A DNA stretch of 64,000 nucleotides from assembly GCA_037783545.1 (NCBI GenBank), contig JBBELK010000105.1:1-64000 (forward strand), given 5' to 3'. A program made the position numbers and the translations under genes. Positions 30,054 to 42,156 of the stretch are shown here, piece after piece. The stretch is from Henricia sp. BOLD:AAB3569 (Eukaryota; Echinodermata; Asteroidea; Spinulosida; Echinasteridae). The notes beneath the pieces were generated by a model, which saw nothing but the letters and a program-made list of their open reading frames with translations, ran no database searches and was not told where the DNA came from. Every line of letters starts with the position of its first letter. Position 1 is the stretch's first letter.

Positions 30054-30640
30054 TCATGTATACTGCCTTTAAAGTAATTAATACTAAAGTAATTTTAGGA
30101 ATACCTTTGCAGGTTGTGCGCTTTGAGCTATAAAAAGCTTTCCTAAACTCGACAAAATCTGGGGTCGATTACACAAAAATTATCAATCGCAACTTGCCGA
30201 ACCCATGGAAAAATTACAAAGGGAAGTTGCAATAGATTTAGTACTTGCGGCGCGTCGCAAATCTTTGTGAAATTGACCCTTGAAAAGACAGTGAAAGAAT
30301 GAGTTTTCAGTACTAAAATTACAATTATTTTCTCAAATTAATAGCAAAGAAAAAAAATCGGATGTGTTTACAAGTCAAAACTTGACAAAAAGGACTTTTA
30401 AAGGGATTTATTCACACTACTTTCAAAAATCTTATCCTGCCAAAACACTTTAAATGGGGATCAACATACTCAAGTATAAAAACACTCTAGACAATATATT
30501 AAGACAGTATTGCATTGTGTTCGTTGCTCCAGCTCGGCCTTTTTACATGACATTGTTAATAAGATACCCTGACGGTAATATTACCCACCTTTAGTTAAAG
30601 AATACTTTTTGCCGAGATTAACCATCAAGTTTAAAGTATA

Positions 30641-30798
30641 CAAATATTGACTGCAATGAGGGGCATGGTTAAGATTATAGGCCCAAGGTGATCTCGAAGC
30701 CATGACTATGCCCCGAGGCGGAAGCCTCGAGATCACCTTGGCTTCGAGATCACCTTGGGCCTATAACCATGACCCGAATAAACAGCAGTCAATATTTG
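30641..30798. mobile_element. Fold-back MITE with ends CAAATATTGACTGC
   Basis: The end CAAATATTGACTGC is an exact inverse of GCAGTCAATATTTG. Inner arms share GGCCCAAGGTGATCTCGA. CAAGGTGATCTCGAAGCC is also present as a direct repeat. It is 158 bp and non-coding. Confidence 0.8.
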
Positions 30799-31596
30799 TT
30801 TTATATACCGAATGTGTAGATTTTTGTCATCTGGTTGGTTAAAAGTAACGATACATCATACAGTCATGAGAGTGGTCCTTCGAGTTTCGATTTCGGAAGC
30901 TGGTCTACGGCGGAAAGATTGTATATTTACAGCAAAAATTTGTAGCATAGGCCTAATCACCTGGCACTTTAGTAGCACATTTCACCTGACACAGTTTTCA
31001 CTGTAGTCTACTTCTCTTATTTTCTTAAGGACTTCATCATCTACGACAGACGACAAAACGACTTCGTCGAGATTCCGCCATTACCGTCCTGCTGAATGTT
31101 TACGTGAAGCGCCCAGCTGCATAGTTGGTGCACAGCTATGCTAACACATGTAATGCGCGCGTCCGGACCCGCTAAATGACCATGCCCGGGGCATGGCAAA
31201 GACTATTGCCCGGTGGGCATATATGCGCCGGGTCTAGCTGATTCAATGCCCCCACTTTTAACCAATCAGATGATAGGAATCTACGCATGAGGTATATAAT
31301 TCATATTCCATGACCAACTAGGAATACAAATGCATTCCTTTCCAATACCATGTTGCAAGTCGGATAATTTCCCAGCAACAAACGTTTCTAGTAACATGTT
31401 ACTGTGTTAGAAACGACACAACCATTCCTCATTGACACAGTCAAGCTTACCAAACAAAGAAATATTTGATTGATAAGTTTTAACTTCAAATTATTATTAG
31501 TATTACTACTTCTCTCTAGTACTGAAACCAAGGATTCCTCAAAATTGCCCATTGCACTGTCGCTCACAAGCGTGAGGAAAACCATGAGGAGAAGAC

Positions 31597-31735
31597 GAAT
31601 TAGAAACGGCCAGAGACACCGGGGAATCCCCTTGCTCTTCACAAAAGAATGCGCTGGGATCTTTAAAGTGCGTTACACCGGACCAACGGCTTTACATCCC
31701 TTCCGAAGGATGGGATCATCCAAGCCTCGGGTGTC
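31597..31735 (+). repeat. Dispersed repeat shared with the 22.6-kb SINE region
   Basis: GAAACGGCCAGAGACACCGG through ATCTTTAAAGTGCGTTACAC matches 22635-22710. The rest (CCCTTCCGAAGGATGGGATC) may be more of the same long SINE variant. Confidence 0.6.
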
Positions 31736-32436
31736 AGTGTAAAAACGCCTTTTCATTTTCAAAACTCGCCACAAAATAATGCACTAATGAGACACTTTCA
31801 AAATCTCTTACTCTGGTCCTCAAGGTGTAGAGATGTTAAAAGTGGCTTTTCACTCCGAGTAACAGAAAAAAGGTGTTAAAACAGTATGTCCAGTTACTGG
31901 GTTGCTAAGCTCTCAGGCTGTATCAAAATTTTATTTTAAAACTATATTATTTTGTATATATTTTCCTGTTTTGCTAGAAATTCTATCTACATGTTGAAAT
32001 GTTTGCCAGATACTGGCAAATGTCCCTCAGTTTGTAATATTTCTAACCTAGATTTAGGGAATAAATACTTAATAAATTTATTGTTAAAGTTTACAAAAAA
32101 TACACTCAACAAGATGAGAATTTTAAGAAGTAAACTAAGCTCCACTCAAATTATGTTACACCGAATCAGAAAGTTTAGTTTTAAAACTAGTTACTGGCAT
32201 CAGTAAATACTCAAATTTATATATAAAAAAACCTTGTTTGAAGCACGTTTGCATTGAAAGGCAACAAAAGTCGGAGTTTGGGTCACAATCTTTCGAGACT
32301 GCAATTGTGCATTTTATTTGAGCACAATCGTGCATGGGATGAGAAAAAAAAACACATGGGCGTCATGAGAATTATAACCTGACACCTCAGTCTCTTCAGG
32401 CCTCCACATAATATAACCATGGTGAATGTTTATTAT

Positions 32437-32490
32437 GTGAGAGGGGGGAGGAGGGGGGAGGAGGGGGGAGGAGGGGGAAGGGGCTGGGAG
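32437..32490 (+). repeat. Purine-rich (GAGGGGGGAG)n minisatellite
   Basis: Repeated GAGGGGGGAG units form several G runs in close succession. Such a tract can form a G-quadruplex or triplex in principle. It is about 340 bp downstream of the stop codon of the minus-strand threonine ammonia-lyase, where it would read as C/T-rich in the transcript. Confidence 0.8.
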
Positions 32491-32829
32491 GGGGCAGAAC
32501 TGAGCCAAGGCATTGCAATTTTCCCGTGTTTCTAAATTCATCTATAACAAACATAAAATAATAAAACAAAAGCTGTTTTCAATGTCTAAAGTCATTCTGC
32601 CTGCACCCACCCACACCTTTTAACTCTTTCTCCACCACAAGGATGGCTAATTCAGGGAAACGCTCATACTCAGGTAATGTGTGTGAAAAAGACAGTAAAC
32701 ATTTCCTGGGAACTTTGACGCAAAAATTAATTGAAGGGAACTCAAGTCTTCACTAGGTGGCCAACCTGTGATGGCTTAATTTACATAAACTCCAAACCTG
32801 AGAGAAGAGACAGACGACGTTAAGACATT

Positions 32830-35800
32830 TTACATGCAGTGTGGACCCCAGATGACTCTGCTACTGGAGTAATGATGCTCGAGTGCACGGTGGAGCTCGT
32901 TAGAATGCTCCTGGTCTCGAGTCTCAACTACACACTTGACCTGTAGCAACAACATAGATACCAGACCAGTATATAACAGGAATACAAGCTTTTGATTTGT
33001 TGAGCAAGGTGTTACATTTCAGAACAGTTCATGCTTAAATGTGACCTACTCTGCAAAAAAAAATGGAGTTTTCACGACCATAAGAATACAGATTATCCAT
33101 TTTTGCTTAGTATTCAGCCAAATAAATAAAACAAAACAGTCAGTACAACACAAGGAAAAACCTAAAACTTACCTGAACGTTGAATATTTCACTCTTCAAA
33201 AATGCCCTCTCATGAAAGATGTCTTTGATACTGAGGAGACAAAAGGTGATAATTTTTAAAAGATAATATTACATAATTATTTGGCAATGCACTTTTTATC
33301 AGGCACAATGAGAGATAATACATATTCCTATTTTGGTCTTTGAACTTAAGAAGATGACCTATTTTATCTTGTGAGCAGGGCTTGACATTATATAAATAAA
33401 AGGCAGCTCAATCTGAGGCGCGTTCAATAGCGCAATACGTATGCATACCGACAATACCTTCAACGGTGAAGGACAATTTGAAGGTCAATTTGAAGGTATA
33501 GGAAAATACCAATACCGGCGTACGTATTGTGCTATTTAATGCGCCCCTGGCCTTGACTTTGTTTGCATTTCAAAGGGCACCGAGGCCAACTGGAGTCCAA
33601 ATGTGTACTGGTTAATAGCTTCATGAAATTTAAGAGGGTAGGGCATGATGGCCGCAGAAAGAGTATGTCTTGAAGGGGCCAATTGTGAACATCACAATTT
33701 GTATATATTTTTACTTTTAAATAAACACAGCAGATGAATATACAGGATCTACCTCACAATAGAAGAAGAAATCTCATTTCGGATTTCTGAAGAACTCAGA
33801 AAAAAGTTACAGGAGTATCTTTACTAGTTTCTGCTAATATCTACTACACACAACGATTTTGCTTCCTTTTGTGTTTAAAACGACAGATTATTTATCCACC
33901 ACAACTTGTGACAAAAACGAATGATTGTAATTTTCCCTCGATGACCTCACCTAATACCCATTGAGCTGATAATCGTAGCCAGTTCAGCTATTCCACCAGG
34001 CCTGTCGCTGACTGTCACCACAAAACGAGCTAGGCGACCGTCAGCCGCTAAACCGCGCTCTAACACTCGGCCCAGAACTGTCGTGTCAATGTTACCACCA
34101 CACAAGGGTATGGCCACCCTGTAAAAATAAGACAATTATGGAAAGCTATTATTTGAGATCGTAAAATTTGAGAATAAACACTTTGCATAGCTGCCATCTT
34201 AGGGGACAAGTACATTGTGCTAATCCTGGGGCCAATTTCTTTGAGCACAAAAATTTGCTCAGCACTAAATTTGTTTTGCAAAAATGAGTTACCAGGGAAA
34301 AATCGTAAAAGAGGTGTATTGTGATTAACTGGTATTCTGCTACTGTTGCTAATAACACAAGTTGACATACAATTTTGGTTGTTAACCCATTTGTGCTAAG
34401 CAAATTTCTGTGCTTAAGAACTCCGAAAAATTGTCTCCTACCCACAAACATTTCCACGATTTTGACTAAGTACATATAAATTCACTTTAGAGATGATGTG
34501 TGTCAACTCACTTCTTGCCCTTAAGTTCAGGTAGTTTGTTTCCGAGGAGCGCGGCCAGTCCTGCCGCTCCAGCGCCCTCTACCACCGCTTTCTCCATTTC
34601 AATCAACCTGAGAATCGCAAGGGCTATTATGTCCTCGCTGTGACAAAAAGAAACATGCATACAGAAAAAATATGATTACAAAAAGTGCATGTAGAAGGCA
34701 TCCTCAGAATAACATTGCCTATGCTCAGTTGGGCATCTGTGCAACACTGAAAGAAACATTGGGTTCTATGGGGAAACCTGATGGAGTATTCCACTGTGCC
34801 TCTTAGCTCAGCTGGTACAGCATCTGCCTGGTGTGTCAGATGTCTTGGGGGAAACCTGATGGAGTATACCACTGTGCCTCATAGCTCAGCTGATAGAGCA
34901 TCTGCCTGGTGTGTCAGATGTCTTGGGGGAAACCTGAGGGAGTATACCACTGTGCCTCACACCTCAGCTGGTAGAGCATCTGCCTGGTGTGTCGGATGTC
35001 TTGGGGGAAACCTTATGGAGTATACCACTGTGCCTCATAGCTCAGCTGGTAGAGCATCTGCTCGGTTTTAAGTTTGAATCCCGAGGACCATGTCATTTTT
35101 CTCATTTTGGTTATTCACATCCTCTGTCTGTGATGACTGAACATATTTCTTTGATGTTAAATAAAATTGTTTCATACAAATTAAATAAAACACACTAACC
35201 TGACAACGACCATCTTATCAACATATTTCCTTGCAGTGACGAAGGCATTTACACCCACTGTGGGCACAGCAAGACCTGATGGGGCAGAAAAAGATGAAGT
35301 ATTAAACATTTTAAACAAGAAAACTTCAACTATGGGCTCAAAATAACATTTGAAACAACATTTAGACCATTTGCTTTACTATAATCTGTACAAATTATGT
35401 TCTAGTTTGGGGCAAACAAATAAACTGCATGTTCTCTTTTTTTTTATTGTGCGGGGATCAAGTGAGATTTTAAAGAAAAAACTCAACAATTCCTTGGTCC
35501 ACTTTTAAGTCAGTAGAAATTTTTTTTTTTTAATATTAACAATTTCAAAGCAGGCCGACTATCGGAACAGGCAAATGGTTGCATCTAATGACCTTTGACC
35601 TACCATCAGCCAATGAGGGCCCAGACTTGGTCCATATAGGATGACCAGCATCTAAAGCAGCTGAGAAACTCGGACACTGCTCCGCTTCAACACCCTAAAA
35701 CAATGACAATACCAATCACTTCATCTGGTAGTAAGACTAACTGGTACATGGTTCAAACCCACACAGAGATGTTTCAGGATTAAGTTGATCAAGACAGCTC

Positions 35801-38800
35801 TCCTCGTGAGGATGCTTGTAGTCTTGGGTTCGAATGCTACCCTATTAAACATTTTATGAACTACTCATGGGCAAAGTGGTTCAGGGGAAAGTGGTTTTGG
35901 GGCAAAATAAATTTTCGTCTCATGAGATGAAAATTAATTGTTTTACTCATTTCTCAAAGAATATAGCAGTTTAGACAAAACCATTTCAGGGGAAGTTTTC
36001 TACCATTATCATGTTTATATTGTGTAAATTAGGCGTAAATCTGTGAACATTTCTGATTTTCGAGATACCAACAATGACACCTCAAATTTACCACTCATAA
36101 ACAGAAATTACAAACTCCAACTCCATTCTCAACTATTTCATGTTTACACTCACAATAATTGTGGTTCTAGGCGAGAGACTTTTCACTGCAAGAGCCACAC
36201 CAGCAATGAGGCCTGCTCCTCCCACTGGAATGATAATGGCGTCCAGGTCGGGCACCTGTTCAACAATCTCCAATCCCATAGTTCCCTGCCCGGAAATGAT
36301 GTGCGGGTTGTCATACCTACAGAACAAAACACAAAATATGGGATGGGAAAACAATAATTGTGCTCTTATTGTGCACAAAAATGCAAGAAAACAAAAAGCA
36401 TTTTCTCAATTTTTAATAAAGCGTAATTTAAATTCATTTTGAATCCAACATTTTGACAATCGTTTTGACGGTGCATGTGGACATTGTTTTGGAATTTAGG
36501 ACTAAAACATCTCAACCTTTGATGTTGAAAAGAAATTTTAAACTGGACTGCACTAAAACCATACCATACTACATAATGATCAATAATGTTACTACAATTA
36601 TTTGTTTACCTTGCAAAACTAATCGTGTGACTTTTCTTAAGGCTATGGATATGACCAATGCAACAACCATTCTCTATTACACACCAACAGCAAAATGCCT
36701 TGGCCATAGCCAGATTTAAAACCAATTCAAACCTAGTGTAAAATTAATGCAACACAAAAACATACCCATTGATGTACATCTGTCCTGACTTCTTGGCAAG
36801 GCGTAAGGCATGTGATTTGGACTGTCAAGAGAAAAAGAATCAAAATCAGTCATTAATTACGTGAATAAGTTGTCACATGACGTGTTTTAGTTTGTTGTTA
36901 TAGTGGGGCCGGGTGTTGTGACTTGTGTGTTTTTTTTTCTTTTTGCAATTTATGCAAATTATTTGAAATTGATTTTGACTGAATGAATTGGGATTTTTAC
37001 ATAGAATCAGCGATGTCGCCAGACTTTTTCCAATGTGGGTAGGGTCGGCGTGGGGGAGTGGGAGGGGGTGGGGGAGTGGGAGGGGGTGGGGAGGGGGAGG
37101 TCAAGGGGGGAGGGGGGGTTTGAGAGGTCGCACACAAGCTAGTTTACATGCAGTTTTCCAAACCTCAGTTCTCATTTGGGAGGGAGGTTAGGGAGAGAGG
37201 GGCAGACGCACAAGGAGGGCACGACACTTTTTCGGGGAGCATGTGCCCCCGTCCCCAACTGTTTAGAATTGGAATAAAATAAAACATCTCCAACAGCTTG
37301 CATTTTGCTCCGTCCCACACAAATTCAACAAAACATTTCGTTTGATAATCACTAAAAAGGTAAAAAACAATTAAGCACACACCTCCCCTAAATCCTCTCC
37401 ATGTATGATGACCATGGCTCCGTTCTGCTTACATCGATTGATCTTCATAATTGGAGCAATAATAGGCATGACAACAGTTACAGGGACACCCAGACCATGG
37501 CCATGATAGGACAATGCCAGGGCATGGTTCCCTGCTGATGCAGCAATCACGCCCACCTTCCTCTGGTCCTGAACAACAAAATGGTGACAAAAATGGACAT
37601 TAAGCCTTGACATTTAAAGCACACTTTGTGTTTTAGGCATGCAACTATTATAGAAAAAAAAAATGGTTTAAAAAAATAAAAAATATTAGGGCGACATCAA
37701 ATTGTCGCCCTATTGAGCGTGTCGCCCTAATATAGCTTTTTTACACACAAATTGTCGCCCTATCCTAGCATCCATAGTTTTTGAGAATGTTATTATTTTT
37801 TTAAATGACATTTTACACCCAGCATGTTTTGTAGCATGGGATACCTCGATCTCCCCATTGCTCCTTAACACACTTAATAGTTGAATACACTGCCATGATC
37901 TGCACACACTACATGTATTTCACCTTAGAATGAGTTTTTACCATAGAGGTACATACCTCTGACAGAGTTAGAAGGGTGTTGCGTGCACCTCGCTCTTTGA
38001 AACTGCAAGTAAACACATCAAATAGTTAGTTGTAAAAAACATTTTCTACACTTTACTACAACTTACAAGGGTCATTCCTAAAATTAGGCGTCCAAAATTG
38101 TTGGTGTCCCAGTTACGTACGACACTCTCTGCTTCAAAAATCACCCCTCTTGATCACAAATTCTCAGTAATGGACTGTGGCCTGTGATCATAGGGGGCAG
38201 CATATTTTGTTCTCCGATTCCTGAAAAATATTTAAAACAAAAGACCATAAAAGCTTATAATTTGTTCCATGGTATTGAATAGGAGTTTGGTGTCCTGGGT
38301 TACCTACGCCAATGAAAATTGGCTGTAGAATGAGTTTGCATTAACCTTGGTGCCATATTTACACACAAACATTAAATTTAAGTGGCATTTGTTGAAATAC
38401 AAATAATTATTATCTACTGGGAAACCACTTTCAATCACTAAAAACACTTGGAAATCTTAAAAAGCATGTCACACTTTTGGACCCCTAATTTTGGGAATGA
38501 CCCCTAAATCAAAAGCTTGCCACACTATATAATAATGGTTAACTTATTACAATTTTTTAAAACCTCTTTTAGAACAAAATGTTGATATAGAAGTGTAATT
38601 AAAGTAAATTACTCTGAAACTTCACGGATGAAGGTGTGAAATTTATAGAGAGCGCGTGTGGTCTAGTGGGTATGAAGCGGGACTCCCAGTCAGAGGTTGG
38701 GGGTTCGAGCCCCACTTCGAACAACGTGTCTGTGTCCCTGGGCAAGGCACTTAATCCCAGTTGCCTCGTCAACCCAAGCGATATATATGGGAAGCTGTTA

Positions 38801-39759
38801 TGGGGAATGCCACAATCTAACTGCTGATAGGATTGTTCGCCTTGGCCGGGTTGCACACCTAGTTGAAGCGAAATGGTTCTGGTGATTTCCTGATGGCAGC
38901 GGTAATAATGGCAACAGCCGCCTCGGAATATGTTTACATAGATAGATGGCGCTTTACAAATGCATGTGTTATTTATTATTTATTATTATAGTTACTGTAA
39001 AGAGCCAAGACGTCAGCAATAGTACACAGGGACAGGGGTCCTGCTATAAACACACGTACACACCTGCCTGTGGCCTGCAGAAAATCCTTCTTGAAGTACA
39101 AGTCCATTCCAACAATGCTTGAGATTTGAGATCTCTGATAAATGAAAAAAATCTTCATGAAATCTGCTTATTCTAACAATAAGGATAACATTTTGTGGTA
39201 CTCCACTTTAACAGTAAATTAAGTGAAAGGACACTAGTCCATATACCATGGAGGAAGTGCTTATACCAAGAAACAAGAGTGAAATCTTGACGAGCCAAAC
39301 TTTAAAGGCACAGGCTCGTCAGCAATGCGCGCCCGCCAAATGTGTGCCACGCAATACGCAGCTCCATAGCAAAGGCATGAAGCTGCGTGTTTCGAGCACG
39401 AATTTGGCGGGCGCGCATTGCTGACGAGCCTGTGCCTTTAAGAGAATAATTAAGAGAAAAAAATTACGAATTTAATTCAAGTTTTGAATTAGACAGGGTT
39501 TGAATTAAGTGAAGTATACCTGACATGGAGTTCTCTGTATACCACTTTTGATCTTGTAAGCTGCGGCACTAACATCTTGAAACTTGACGACGACGGGATT
39601 GTCCGGGTCGCAAAATTCATCTTTCAAATCAACCTCGTCGTCACCGTCCTCAATGCTGTTGTTAATCAGTGTCGAGGATTTGTCCAGGTCCATTTTGATT
39701 TCACCGTTACACGTAGCTTGATCAGCAGAGGATTGTGGGATTACGTTTTCAATAGGCAT
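32830..39759 (-). CDS. L-threonine ammonia-lyase (threonine dehydratase), PLP-dependent, with ACT-like domain
   Basis: Twelve minus-strand exons: 39520-39759, 39064-39134, 37957-38002, 37383-37568, 36766-36821, 36154-36316, 35604-35694, 35200-35275, 34512-34637, 33951-34118, 33173-33230 and 32830-32940. They join to 463 residues and a TAA stop. The enzyme deaminates threonine to 2-oxobutyrate (and serine to pyruvate) using pyridoxal phosphate. An acidic 75-residue N-terminal extension precedes the fold-type II catalytic domain. The cofactor lysine is in SFKERGARN (about residue 106), the substrate loop is ASAGNHA (about 129-135) and the phosphate loop is GGAGLIAG (about 232-239). A conserved CGGNIDTTVLGRVLERGL follows. 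The C-terminal part (VVTVSDRPGGIAELA onward) looks like an ACT regulatory domain. Serine racemase is the main alternative, but it normally lacks the C-terminal domain. Confidence 0.93.
33417..33545. mobile_element. Fold-back MITE (GGCGCGTTCAATAGCGCAAT ends)
   Basis: The left end GGCGCGTTCAATAGCGCAAT then ACGTATGC pairs with GCGTACGTATTGTGCTATTT then AATGCGCCC at the right end. Lies in an intron of the threonine ammonia-lyase gene. Confidence 0.75.
34768..35150 (+). repeat. SINE family C copy with tRNA 5' half amplified as four 78-bp units
   Basis: GGGGAAACCTGATGGAGTAT recurs at about 34771, 34849, 34927 and 35005, exactly 78 bp apart. Each unit contains the tRNA D-arm/box A sequence TAGCTCAGCTGGTAGAGCAT. 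Only after the last unit does a box B follow (AAGTTTGAATCCCGAGGACC), then a tail like that of the SINE pieces at 43.6 and 51.1 kb (TTTTTCTCATTTTGG). Because 78 is a multiple of three, a 96-residue repetitive open frame arises; it is not a gene. Lies in a threonine ammonia-lyase intron. Confidence 0.85.
35889..36072 (+). repeat. Dispersed repeat, family E copy 2
   Basis: Near-identical to 29873-30053, including the hairpin TTTTCGTCTCATGAGATGAAAA, where a substitution on one arm is matched on the other. In a threonine ammonia-lyase intron, just upstream of exon 36154-36316 on the plus strand. Confidence 0.8.
37036..37130 (+). repeat. G-rich tract with quadruplex potential
   Basis: Runs of GGGAGGGGGTGGGGGAGTGG type repeat without interruption for about 90 bp on the plus strand. 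The transcript of the minus-strand gene would carry the C-rich strand. In an intron of the threonine ammonia-lyase gene. Confidence 0.8.
37684..37775 (+). repeat. AGGGCGACA-family repeat, copy 2 (3' part)
   Basis: ATTAGGGCGACATCAAATTG, then TCGCCCTATTGAGCGTGTCG and AATTGTCGCCCTATCCTAGC. Same 3' end as copy 1 but lacking the 5' portion. In a threonine ammonia-lyase intron. Confidence 0.8.
38069..38503. mobile_element. Fold-back element, family F copy 1
   Basis: The left end GGGTCATTCCTAAAATTAGG pairs with CCTAATTTTGGGAATGACCC at the right. It is 435 bp, non-coding. The ends and the adjacent inner sequence GTCCAAAA..GGTGTCCC..GTTAC resemble 49667-49917. In a threonine ammonia-lyase intron. Confidence 0.8.
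38649..38990 (+). mobile_element. tRNA-derived SINE, family A copy 2
   Basis: Nearly identical to 5203-5534: box A GTGGTCTAGTGGGTA, box B GGGTTCGAGCCCC, body CCCTGGGCAAGGCACTTAAT, end GATGGCGCTTTACAAATGC and an (ATTT/ATT)n tail. The close match suggests recent activity. In a threonine ammonia-lyase intron. Confidence 0.92.
39301..39441. mobile_element. Palindromic MITE, family D copy 2
   Basis: TTTAAAGGCACAGGCTCGTC at the left and GACGAGCCTGTGCCTTTAA at the right are exact inverses. The arms continue through AGCAATGCGCGCCCGCCAAA. In the first intron of the threonine ammonia-lyase gene. Confidence 0.9.
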
Positions 39760-41360
39760 CGTAGGGTGTCAACAGCCAATCAGAGGCTAGAACTGAGAAG
39801 GGTTAGGAAAAGAGTGATTAACGACAGATCAACTATATGTGATATAACCTGCAAAAGTCATGAACAAAATAGATGATGTCCCAAATAAAATTATTTAAAA
39901 TGCATAAAAATCTAATTAACATGATAAGGCAATAATACAAACAAAAACAAATTTAACAAACAACCTTCGCAGCAGCCCCAAACAAATGAGGCCTACACAA
40001 CAATGGCCAAATCAATACAATTTCAAGGACCCCATAAAGGCCATGGCTAACTGAATATAATCTTTTAGGTCCATTACCTGGTATGACCATTAATTTCTCT
40101 GCATCAGCGCTTTTTTACCAGCTGTTCCCTTTCCTTGCTCTGTTAAAACATGCACATTGTGAAAAATAGATAGGGCTACAGATCCGCATGGATTCCTTTC
40201 AGCACTACCTCGATGCTTTCAGCATAAAATTATTGTGACTTCTGAAATCTGTGCAAATCATACTGACTGGTGTTTGTTGTACTGTTGTAAGGTTCATAAA
40301 ATCAGCCTTTGTTGGTGTGCACGTACAGCCCAGGCTAACCACAGCTCTTTTAAAACTGCAAAACCGACCTTGAATGTGTGTAAAGCCAAGTCCTTTTCCA
40401 ATCACAATCACAGGAATTCCAACTCAAACCTCAACCTTCGTGTACCACAAATGATGTACCAGCACATGGAGTATAATGTTCAAAGTGTCCCTCTAGCTCA
40501 AAACCACTGACCATGGTCACATGTGGGTTGTGCTGGTCCTTAGGGCACACAGATGCTATGTGCATTACTTGTTACTGGTTTTACCTTGAACAATATTATT
40601 GAAATGAAGGACACATTTTTTGTGGCCACTGAAACCTTGACATCATTCAGACTCCAGTGCTTCAAAGTTCAAACAATGGTTGAATTTCTTTCTTTGGAAA
40701 TTGTTGGTGAACATGGTGTATGCATGGGTGTATGGATGGTTTTATATGTTTTTGACCTGACACAGGCCTGGTTTCTCCAGATAAATTGAATATTCTTCTG
40801 AAAGCCATCATCCTGTGTGATAGTTTTATTTCTTACAAATTTTCGAGCGTAACCCGCTCCTCGTCAAGTAAGACTGAATATATACAAAATACACATATAT
40901 ACAAATATTTGCACCAAAATGGTTTTATCTCGCCAATAAGGTACACCATGGAGCTATAAAAGGAGGTACACATACTTTAAAGGCACATGTGTCATTTGCA
41001 AGATTTTTTTTTCTTGGACAAAAATAAATTCATGTGGTGTTTGTTATGTTACTATTGCTGTCAAGACTGAGTATTTTTTTCTTATCAACTCCAAAGTAAA
41101 TTTGTTGGTCATTGCAAATGGGCTTTTACCACCTCACAGGGTAGGTTTCGCCTGCTAGTGTTCTAAAGCAAGAATGGGGCAAATCTTATTGGTACTGTGA
41201 ACTTTTTTATTGAAATGGCATTTAACCTTATTTTCACTAATTATGAAAATACAGATCTTTCTCATGTTTGCTACCAACCTGAGCATTGATAGATGAAATA
41301 AGTGCAAGGTGATGAGCCACACTACAAACTTAACGCTTTGTTGACCACTGTTGATGCTAA

Positions 41361-41831
41361 GGCCAATGAAATTAGATTACTAGTTTCTCGTCAACCATTT
41401 TTCAAATTTTGTTCATTATTCATTATTCATTAATTAATCAAGGAAAAATACAACCTTTACACATATACGAACTGCCATTTAGAAACCGAATATTAAGGCT
41501 TTAAACTCGCCCATAAATGGTTTGGTGCCAGTATAAATTCCATTGAGTTATACCGGGTAGCTTGTGTCTGAAGGAACAAGTTGAGATGACAAAATCATGG
41601 GAAATGACAAAGGAGATGTCTGGTTATGAAAGAGCAAACACAAAAGCTGCAAAACACAGATCGCGACTGCTCAACTTAAATGGAAACTCTTCACTTAGGA
41701 GTAGTTTGCATCTGATTTTTCCCCTTTTTTGCAAAATAATGAAATGTTGGCATATAAATGAAATGTTTTGGTGCGGGGTCAAAATCACATGCGGGCACTG
41801 ACGAGAAACTAGTAATCTAATTTCATTGGCC
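41361..41831. mobile_element. Inverted-repeat element with exact 33-bp ends
   Basis: The first 33 bases (GGCCAATGAAATTAGATTAC...) are an exact inverse of the last 33 (...GTAATCTAATTTCATTGGCC). The 471-bp element has no convincing transposase, only short open frames, so it is non-autonomous. Confidence 0.88.
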
Positions 41832-42156
41832 TAAGCCTGTGCGTTGACGCTTGTCGACGCTAAATAGCATGACTACAATTTTAGGGCAGATATGTTATTG
41901 TATTAAATGCGACAAACGTTTAAAAAACTAATCCACCTTAAAACGACTATAATTGGCATGAAGTTTAGTATAACTGCTGGCTATAGTGTGCGCTCCAGGA
42001 AATAGTGATCGCGCTGTTGACATGCCTACGATAAAGGTCGAAGTAACAACGTAAAAAATTGAAAATGTTAATTTGCTTTATAAATATTTATTTTATTTCT
42101 TATTTGAAGAATTTCACCATTTATTCTTTTTAATTTGACTTAACTACCACCAAAAA

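Larger units (their letters stand above)
28969..32829. other. Tail-to-tail gap between ATPAF1 and threonine ammonia-lyase
   Basis: No convincing gene. It holds a decayed family A SINE, a family E repeat, a fold-back, the repeat shared with 22.6 kb and a purine-rich tract (all listed separately). At 31180-31235 there is a short CG-rich palindrome (CATGCCCGGGGCATG). Minus-strand sequence near 32600-32690 can be read as YERFPELAILVVEKELK. I could not attach it to the neighbouring gene, whose own exon reaches a stop at 32830. Confidence 0.5.

Noticed and set aside
32600-32690. Minus-strand reading YERFPELAILVVEKELK as an extra exon of the threonine ammonia-lyase
   Set aside because: The preceding exon already runs in frame to a stop at 32830 and I see no donor before it that would join this piece; left unassigned.
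34781-35071. 96-codon plus-strand open frame with four near-identical 26-residue repeats
   Set aside because: It is produced by the 78-bp tRNA-half tandem repeat inside a SINE; no splice sites, start context or family support a protein.
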